Of a DNA stretch of 11,420 nt, positions 6,780-11,420 are shown piece after piece. How positions within the stretch are numbered: the stretch's first letter is position 1; every line of letters starts with the position of its first letter. The stretch spans positions 1-11,420 of the forward strand of contig CADBME010000133.1 of assembly GCA_902795715.1 (NCBI GenBank). Reading direction: 5' to 3'. A model generated the notes under the pieces. That model was given only the letters and a program-made list of their open reading frames with translations. It was not told the origin of the DNA and did not search any database. The DNA comes from an uncultured Lachnospiraceae bacterium (GTDB taxonomy: Bacteria > Bacillota_A > Clostridia > Lachnospirales > Lachnospiraceae). The position numbers and the translations under genes are program-made.

Positions 6780-6808
6780 TTGAAACTTGCAAAAGCAATT
6801 TTTAAATA
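6780..6808 (+). promoter_or_regulatory. Possible weak promoter before the sugar-binding protein gene
   Basis: TTGAAA (6780-6785) and TAAATA (6803-6808) are 17 bases apart. The -35 box is good but the -10 box is poor. The gap 6719-6832 is A-rich and has no TTCGAA palindrome, so this promoter, if real, would not be under the same operator. Read-through from the regulator promoter is the alternative. Confidence 0.3.
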
Positions 6809-6820
6809 TTTACACACATG

Positions 6821-6826
6821 AGGAGG
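6821..6826 (+). promoter_or_regulatory. Ribosome binding site deciding the start of the sugar-binding protein
   Basis: AGGAGG lies six bases before the ATG at 6833. An in-frame ATG at 6818 precedes this site and has no ribosome binding site of its own, so the shorter product, which begins directly with a clean lipoprotein signal, is preferred. Confidence 0.85.
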
Positions 6827-6832
6827 AGAAAC

Positions 6833-8254
6833 ATGAAGAAATTAGCAAAATCTTTATTGGCTCTTGCCTTAGCGGGAGCAATGATCATTTCTACTGCAGC
6901 TTGCGGTGACAGCGCTGCAGGATCCGGAGCATCGGATGGAGGAAGCACTGAAGCAGGAGGATCCGGTAAGGTTCTTAACATCTGGTGCTGGAATGATGAG
7001 TTCCAGAGCCGTTTCAATGATTACTATCCCGGTGTCAAGGAAGTAGCCGAAGACAAATCTACAACTACACTTACCGATGGTACCACGGTAAAATGGACCA
7101 TCAACCCCAATGAGAACAACAACTATCAGGACAAGCTGGATAACGCTCTTCTGGCTCAGGAATCTGCATCAGCAGATGACAAGATCGATATCTTCCTGAT
7201 CGAAGCAGACTACGCTCTCAAGTATGTTGATTCCGACTTTACCATGAATGTTGCTGATCTTGGCCTTACAGAAGATGATATGAAAGATCAGTATCAGTAC
7301 ACCAAGGACATCGTTACCGATTCCAAGGGAGCCATCAAGGGAACAACCTGGCAGGCAACACCCGGACTTTTCGCATACCGTCGTTCTATCGCCAAAGACG
7401 TTCTGGGAACCGACGATCCCGAAAAGGTTCAGGAAGCTCTGGCAGACTGGGATAAGTTCAACGCAGTAGCAGCTGACGCATCCGCTAAAGGCTACAAGAT
7501 GCTCTCCGGTTACGATGATTCCTACCGTACCTTCTCCAACAACGTATCCGCTCCCTGGGTTGACGGTACAACTGTTGTTGTAGATGAGAACATTATGAAA
7601 TGGGTTGAGCAGACCAAGGAATTCACAGATAAAGGCTACAACAATAAGACTTCTCTCTGGGATGACGGCTGGGCAGCAGACCAGGGCCCCAAGGGCAAGG
7701 TATTCGGATTCTTCTACTCCACATGGGGAATCAACTTCACTCTTCTGGGCAACTCTCTTGAGACACCGGAAGCTGAAGGCGGCAAGGCAGAAGTTGGAAA
7801 TGGTATCTACGGCGACTACGCTGTTTGCGAAGGTCCGCAGCCCTATTACTGGGGTGGTACATGGATCTGTGCTGCAGCAGGAACCGACAATGCTGATCTT
7901 GTAAAAGACGTTATGTATCAGCTGACCTGCAATGCAGAGATCGACAAGAAGATCACAGTAGATACTCAGGACTACACCAACAACATTCCGGCTATGGAAG
8001 AGCTGGCAAATGACGACAGCTTCGGCTCCGATTTTCTTGGCGGCCAGAACCACATTAAACTCTTTGCAGAAGCAGCTAAGAAGATCGATATGTCCAATGC
8101 AGGCCCCTATGATCAGGGATGTAATGAGAAGATCCAGACTGCATTCAAAGACTACTTTGATGGCAACGCTGACATGGATAAGGCAAAAGCAAACTTCGAA
8201 ACAGCAATCAAGGAAACCTATCCCGAGCTGACAGAGGTTAAATGGCCTGAATAA
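6833..8254 (+). CDS. ABC transporter sugar-binding lipoprotein
   Basis: This 473-residue extracellular solute-binding protein captures the sugar outside the membrane and delivers it to the two permeases encoded downstream. It begins M-K-K-L-A-K-S with a hydrophobic stretch and a lipobox S-T-A-A-C, so Cys24 would be lipid-modified and anchor it to the outer face of the membrane. A flexible Gly/Ser/Ala-rich linker follows (about residues 25-45). The mature part starts V-L-N-I-W-C-W-N-D-E-F and has the overall build of carbohydrate family-1 binding proteins, with scattered Trp and Tyr that could stack on sugar rings. Specificity for cellobiose or short beta-glucosides is inferred from the neighbouring phosphorylase and beta-glucosidase. 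A strong terminator right after it suggests it is made in excess over the permeases, as is common for such proteins. Confidence 0.92.
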   Translation: MKKLAKSLLALALAGAMIISTAACGDSAAGSGASDGGSTEAGGSGKVLNIWCWNDEFQSRFNDYYPGVKEVAEDKSTTTLTDGTTVKWTINPNENNNYQDKLDNALLAQESASADDKIDIFLIEADYALKYVDSDFTMNVADLGLTEDDMKDQYQYTKDIVTDSKGAIKGTTWQATPGLFAYRRSIAKDVLGTDDPEKVQEALADWDKFNAVAADASAKGYKMLSGYDDSYRTFSNNVSAPWVDGTTVVVDENIMKWVEQTKEFTDKGYNNKTSLWDDGWAADQGPKGKVFGFFYSTWGINFTLLGNSLETPEAEGGKAEVGNGIYGDYAVCEGPQPYYWGGTWICAAAGTDNADLVKDVMYQLTCNAEIDKKITVDTQDYTNNIPAMEELANDDSFGSDFLGGQNHIKLFAEAAKKIDMSNAGPYDQGCNEKIQTAFKDYFDGNADMDKAKANFETAIKETYPELTEVKWPE

Positions 8255-8269
8255 ACTTTGATGATGTGC

Positions 8270-8298
8270 GGGGGCGGGCAAGTGTCTGCCCCCTTTTT
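8270..8298 (+). terminator. Intrinsic terminator after the sugar-binding protein gene
   Basis: The arms GGGGGCGGGC (8270-8279) and GTCTGCCCCC (8284-8293) form a 10-bp stem with two G·U pairs and an AAGT loop, followed at once by five T's and more A/T-rich sequence. This is a classic rho-independent terminator, 15 bases past the stop. Because the permease genes follow on the same strand, it probably works as a partial terminator that lowers their expression relative to the binding protein. Confidence 0.88.
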
Positions 8299-8412
8299 AT
8301 TGTTCGATGTTATTCGCATGATTAGAGCCCCTGAACCGTGAAGCCCTGCCTGGGACTCATACTCCGCTAATGGGCATAAAGAACCCTGTGTCTTCTTAAA
8401 GAATCACCCGAG

Positions 8413-8418
8413 AGGAGG
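8413..8418 (+). promoter_or_regulatory. Ribosome binding site deciding the start of permease 1
   Basis: AGGAGG is only two bases before the ATG at 8421 but eight before the in-frame ATG at 8427, so the second is the better start. The rest of the gap 8299-8412 shows no promoter I can support. Confidence 0.75.
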
Positions 8419-8426
8419 ATATGTAT

Positions 8427-9356
8427 ATGAAAGGGAAAAAGGACCACGTAAGCTATGCGAAGTGGGGATATATTTTCATATTTCCTTTTTTTGCCACGTT
8501 CCTGATCTTCCAGCTGATCCCTCTGGCATCCACCATCTACTACAGTTTTTTTGAATATTACCGAAGCGGACTTAAAATTATCGGTCCGAATCCGGTTGGA
8601 CTTGCAAACTATAAGGCGCTTTTTGAAAGCGACTTTTTAAAATATATGGGGAATACCGTAATCCTCTGGATTGTCGGCTTTGTGCCCCAGATTATTGTTT
8701 CTCTTGTGCTTGCGGCATGGTTTACCGATCTCCGGCTTCGCATCCGGGGAAAACAGTTCTTCAAGGTTGTAATCTATATGCCCAACCTGATCATGGCCAG
8801 CGCCTTTGCCATGCTGTTCTTCGCACTCTTTTCCGATAACGGGCCCGTGAATTCATTCCTGATTTCATCCGGCTTTATCCACTCACCTTTCCGTTTTCTG
8901 TCAAGTGTGTGGGGAGCCAGAGGCCTTGTATGTCTTATGAACTTTCTCATGTGGTTCGGTAATACCACCATCCTGCTCATGGCAGCGGTTATGGGTATCA
9001 ATCCGGCCCTCTTTGAGGCGGCAGAGCTTGACGGATGCAGTCATCTCCAGATCTTCTTTAAGATAACGCTTCCCATGATCCGCCCCATCCTGGTTTACGT
9101 ACTGATTACTTCCATGCTTGGCGGTCTGCAGATGTTCGATGTACCGCAGATCTTAACCAACGGCAAGGGAACTCCGGACCGTACAGTAACCACCATCATC
9201 ATGTATCTTAACAACCACCTTTACAGCAAGAACTTCGGCATGGCCGGCGCTGTTTCGGTTATCCTCTTTATCATCTGCGCAATTCTATGCATCGGAGTAT
9301 ATTTCTCCATGAATGGAGATTTGGATTCGAAAAGAGCAAGGAAGGGAGGTAAATAA
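8427..9356 (+). CDS. ABC sugar transporter permease 1 (MalF/UgpA-type)
   Basis: This 309-residue integral membrane protein is one half of the importer channel. Six hydrophobic segments are apparent, the first at residues 13-35 (G-Y-I-F-I-F-P-F-F-A-T) and the last near the C-terminus (V-S-V-I-L-F-I-I-C-A-I-L-C-I). The cytoplasmic loop carries the EAA motif, E-A-A-x-L-D-G with G-x9-I-T-L-P (about residues 197-216), which docks the ATPase. The P-x-x-L-x-x-Y-S-F-like start and G-L-x-N-Y-K-x-L-F segment (about residues 57-66) are typical of the binding-protein-dependent sugar permease family. The ATG at 8427 is chosen by ribosome-binding-site spacing. It is followed after two bases by permease 2, so the two are co-translated. 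Cellobiose as substrate is inferred from context. Confidence 0.92.
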   Translation: MKGKKDHVSYAKWGYIFIFPFFATFLIFQLIPLASTIYYSFFEYYRSGLKIIGPNPVGLANYKALFESDFLKYMGNTVILWIVGFVPQIIVSLVLAAWFTDLRLRIRGKQFFKVVIYMPNLIMASAFAMLFFALFSDNGPVNSFLISSGFIHSPFRFLSSVWGARGLVCLMNFLMWFGNTTILLMAAVMGINPALFEAAELDGCSHLQIFFKITLPMIRPILVYVLITSMLGGLQMFDVPQILTNGKGTPDRTVTTIIMYLNNHLYSKNFGMAGAVSVILFIICAILCIGVYFSMNGDLDSKRARKGGK

Positions 9357-9358
9357 GC

Positions 9359-10210
9359 ATGAGAGAGACAAAAGAAAAAAGCGGTGTTCTTTTTACCATC
9401 TTTGTTCATATGGTGCTGATCTTTCTGGCATTCCTGTGTCTGTTCTTTTTCTATATTCTGATCATCAATTCGACCAGAAGCCACAGTATGATCCAGAAAG
9501 GATTTTCTTTCGTCCCGGGCAAGAGCTTTTTTACCAACTTCCGCAATGTCATGTCGGATGCCAATATCCCTGTCCTGTCCGGTATCAAGAACAGCCTGAT
9601 TGTATCTTCCTGTTCCGCTGTTTTGTCGACTTATTTTTCGGCAATGACAGCCTACGGCATTTATGCCTATAATTTTAAAATGAAGAGACCGGCCTTTATC
9701 TTTATCATGCTGATCCTGTCCATGCCGACCCAGGTTTCGGCCCTCGGTTTCGTTCAGCTGGTAACAAAAATGAACATGATTAACACCCTCTGGCCTCTTT
9801 TCCTGCCATCGATTGCGGCACCGGCCATATTCTACTTTATGTACAGCTATATCCAGTCCAGCCTTCCTCTGGACCTGGTGGAAGCAGCCAGAATCGACGG
9901 ATGCGGCGAATTCCGGATCTTCAACCGGATTGTCCTTCCCATCATGAAACCGGCCATCGCAGTTCAGGCTATCTTTGCCTTTGTTTCCTCCTGGAACAAT
10001 TACTTTATTCCTGCCCTGGTCATTTCGGAAAACAAGATGAAAACTCTGCCGATCCTGATCGCAGCCCTTCGAAGCGCGGACTTCCTGAAATTCGACATGG
10101 GCAAGGTCTACATGCTGGTTACGATCGCCATTGTTCCTATTATTATCGTATATCTGCTCCTGTCCAGATTCATCGTCGACGGTGTAACCCTGGGCGGCGT
10201 GAAGGAATAA
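9359..10210 (+). CDS. ABC sugar transporter permease 2 (MalG/UgpE-type)
   Basis: This 283-residue membrane protein is the second half of the importer channel. It has about six hydrophobic segments, the first at residues 10-37 and the last around 251-270. Its EAA loop reads E-A-A-R-I-D-G-C-G followed by R-I-V-L-P (residues 175-194). It has the S-S-W-N-N-Y-F-I-P segment (about 210-218) and the short C-terminal G-V-T-L-G-G-V-K-E tail common in MalG-type permeases, where such tails contact the ATPase. GGGAGG (9344-9349), nine bases upstream and inside the end of permease 1, supports the ATG at 9359. Only two bases separate the stop of permease 1 from this start. It is complete, with no unusual features. 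Substrate assignment rests on the operon. Confidence 0.92.
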   Translation: MRETKEKSGVLFTIFVHMVLIFLAFLCLFFFYILIINSTRSHSMIQKGFSFVPGKSFFTNFRNVMSDANIPVLSGIKNSLIVSSCSAVLSTYFSAMTAYGIYAYNFKMKRPAFIFIMLILSMPTQVSALGFVQLVTKMNMINTLWPLFLPSIAAPAIFYFMYSYIQSSLPLDLVEAARIDGCGEFRIFNRIVLPIMKPAIAVQAIFAFVSSWNNYFIPALVISENKMKTLPILIAALRSADFLKFDMGKVYMLVTIAIVPIIIVYLLLSRFIVDGVTLGGVKE

Positions 10211-10284
10211 TTGGAGAAGAAATCATCAGGAAAATAGTTTAGAAGGCAGATAATAAGATAGATTATCAGAGGAGGTAAATCCAC

Positions 10285-11385
10285 ATGGCTGGAATCACAT
10301 TCAAAAATGTAGTGAAAACTTACGATAACGGGGTAACCGTTATTCCGGATCTGAATCTGGAAATAAAAGATAAAGAGTTTGTTGTCCTGGTAGGACCTTC
10401 CGGATGTGGTAAATCCACCACACTCCGCATGATTGCCGGGCTGGAAAGTGTAACAGAGGGAGACCTTCTGATCGGTGACCGCAGAGTCAACGACGTGGCG
10501 CCCAAGAACCGGGACATCGCCATGGTTTTCCAGAGCTATGCTCTCTATCCCCACATGACTGTTTATAAAAACATGGCCTTTGCCCTGACCCTTCAGAAGA
10601 TGCCCAAGGCTGAGATCGATGAGAAAGTGCGGGCGGCTGCCAAAATTCTGGAACTGGAACCCTATCTTGACCGCAAGCCCAAAGCCCTCTCAGGCGGCCA
10701 GCGCCAGCGCGTCGCTTTAGGCCGGGCCATGGTGAGAAACCCATCCGTATTTTTGCTGGATGAACCTCTCTCCAACCTGGATGCCAAGCTCCGAACCGAA
10801 ATGAGAAGTCAGATTTCTTCTCTCCATCAGAAACTGCAGACAACCTTCGTCTACGTCACCCACGACCAGACCGAAGCCATGACCATGGGCGACAGGATCT
10901 GCGTCATGAAGGATGGTATTATCCAGCAATTCGATACCCCGCAGAAGCTCTACAATGAACCCTGCAATCTTTTCGTCGCAGGATTCATCGGCTCACCGCA
11001 GATGAACTTCATGGACGCGGTGGTGGAGAAGACCGAGGGTGCGGAGCATAAATATGAGCTGGTCTTCGGAAAGACCCGGGTGCCGTCGGACAGAGAAGAA
11101 CTGGCACCTTATGTGGGCAAGACCGTGGTTCTGGGCATCCGTCCGGAACACATCCGCGCAGAAAAGGAATTTTTCCGGGGCAGCAACACCATGACTGCTG
11201 TAGTTGATCTGGATGAAATGATGGGCTCGGAGACTTATCTCTACCTGAACTATGAGGGCTCTAAGGTCATCGCCAAACTGCCCGGGACCGTTATCGCCCC
11301 CGTAGGAACGGAAGTGACGCTGGCGGTGGATCTCAACGAGATCCATGTATTTGACAAAGAGACAGAAGAAGCGATTCTGAACTGA
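10285..11385 (+). CDS. ABC sugar transporter ATPase (MsmX/UgpC family)
   Basis: This 366-residue cytoplasmic ATPase powers the importer as a dimer. Visible motifs are Walker A G-P-S-G-C-G-K-S-T (residues 37-45), the Q-loop at Gln83, signature L-S-G-G-Q (135-139), Walker B V-F-L-L-D-E with catalytic Glu160, the D-loop S-N-L-D-A-K, and switch His193. After about residue 240 comes an OB/TOBE-type regulatory domain with G-I-R-P-E-H. Length and domain order match the MsmX/UgpC/MalK carbohydrate group. AGGAGG is nine bases before the ATG at 10285. It follows permease 2 after 74 bases with no terminator, so it is probably in the same operon. Firmicutes often have one such ATPase serving several importers; one inside the sugar operon suggests dedication but does not exclude sharing. 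The last 18 bases of the gene are duplicated just beyond the stop. Confidence 0.95.
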   Translation: MAGITFKNVVKTYDNGVTVIPDLNLEIKDKEFVVLVGPSGCGKSTTLRMIAGLESVTEGDLLIGDRRVNDVAPKNRDIAMVFQSYALYPHMTVYKNMAFALTLQKMPKAEIDEKVRAAAKILELEPYLDRKPKALSGGQRQRVALGRAMVRNPSVFLLDEPLSNLDAKLRTEMRSQISSLHQKLQTTFVYVTHDQTEAMTMGDRICVMKDGIIQQFDTPQKLYNEPCNLFVAGFIGSPQMNFMDAVVEKTEGAEHKYELVFGKTRVPSDREELAPYVGKTVVLGIRPEHIRAEKEFFRGSNTMTAVVDLDEMMGSETYLYLNYEGSKVIAKLPGTVIAPVGTEVTLAVDLNEIHVFDKETEEAILN

Positions 11386-11404
11386 TGAAGCGATTCTGAA
11401 CTGA
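11368..11404. repeat. Tandem duplication spanning the ATPase stop codon
   Basis: GAAGCGATTCTGAACTGA occurs at 11368-11385, ending with the ATPase TGA, and again perfectly at 11387-11404, with a single T between. The second copy would encode the same last residues and stop but is one base out of frame and follows a stop, so the protein is unchanged. Replication slippage is the simplest origin. No terminator is visible in the 16 bases that remain. Confidence 0.92.
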
Positions 11405-11420
11405 CATACAGCCGAGGGCG

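Noticed and set aside
6787..6806. Terminator after the LacI-family gene (TTGC-AAAA-GCAA then T's)
   Set aside because: The stem is only four A/U-rich base pairs, too weak to support as a terminator.
7169..8281. Open frame of 370 codons on the - strand, rich in Cys, Val and Ile
   Set aside because: It is antisense to the sugar-binding lipoprotein gene and overlaps the terminator; its composition is what the complement of that gene would give.

Overview
The window reads as part of a chromosome from an anaerobic Firmicute of the class Clostridia, most like Lachnospiraceae. The support is strong AGGAGG-type ribosome binding sites, short A-rich leaders, a cellobiose phosphorylase very like that of Clostridium thermocellum as I remember it, and a RepA-type plasmid or mobile-element replication domain of the kind common in gut Clostridia. 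The family placement is an inference from protein resemblance, not a measured result.

Left edge (1-1330), + strand. This is a worn boundary region. It holds the tail of a RepA_N replication-initiator fragment. That fragment runs, at a seven-T tract, into a gene fragment resembling the N-terminal part of an AMP-binding (acyl-CoA synthetase-like) enzyme with no adenylate-forming core. An intact small HAD-family hydrolase follows and overlaps the second fragment by 14 bases. A 17-bp-stem hairpin at 1291-1330 lies between this block and the convergent sugar genes.

Sugar block (1383-11385). It is arranged around a regulatory region of about 340 bp (5362-5704). Leftward on the - strand run a GH94 cellobiose phosphorylase and then a GH1 beta-glucosidase, separated by three copies of a 34-bp tandem repeat. 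Rightward on the + strand run a LacI-family regulator, a lipoprotein sugar-binding protein, two ABC permeases and an MsmX/UgpC-type ATPase. The regulatory region has a clear sigma-A-type promoter for the regulator, a plausible promoter for the phosphorylase gene, and several TTCGAA-type palindromes placed as operators would be. It also has a separate TGTGAA-N3-TTCACA palindrome midway between the two promoters. A strong intrinsic terminator between the binding-protein gene and the permeases probably makes the binding protein more abundant than the membrane parts.

How it works together (inference from families and layout): the ABC importer brings in cellobiose or short beta-glucosides without phosphorylation. 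The phosphorylase splits cellobiose with phosphate to glucose 1-phosphate and glucose. The GH1 enzyme, which has residues of the non-phospho type, hydrolyses the same or related glucosides. The LacI-type protein represses both arms, including its own gene, until a sugar ligand is bound. This is a well-organised but familiar cellobiose-use locus; I found no convincing new class of system. The points most worth checking are the operator layout, the 34-bp hairpin repeats and the RepA/AMP-binding junction.
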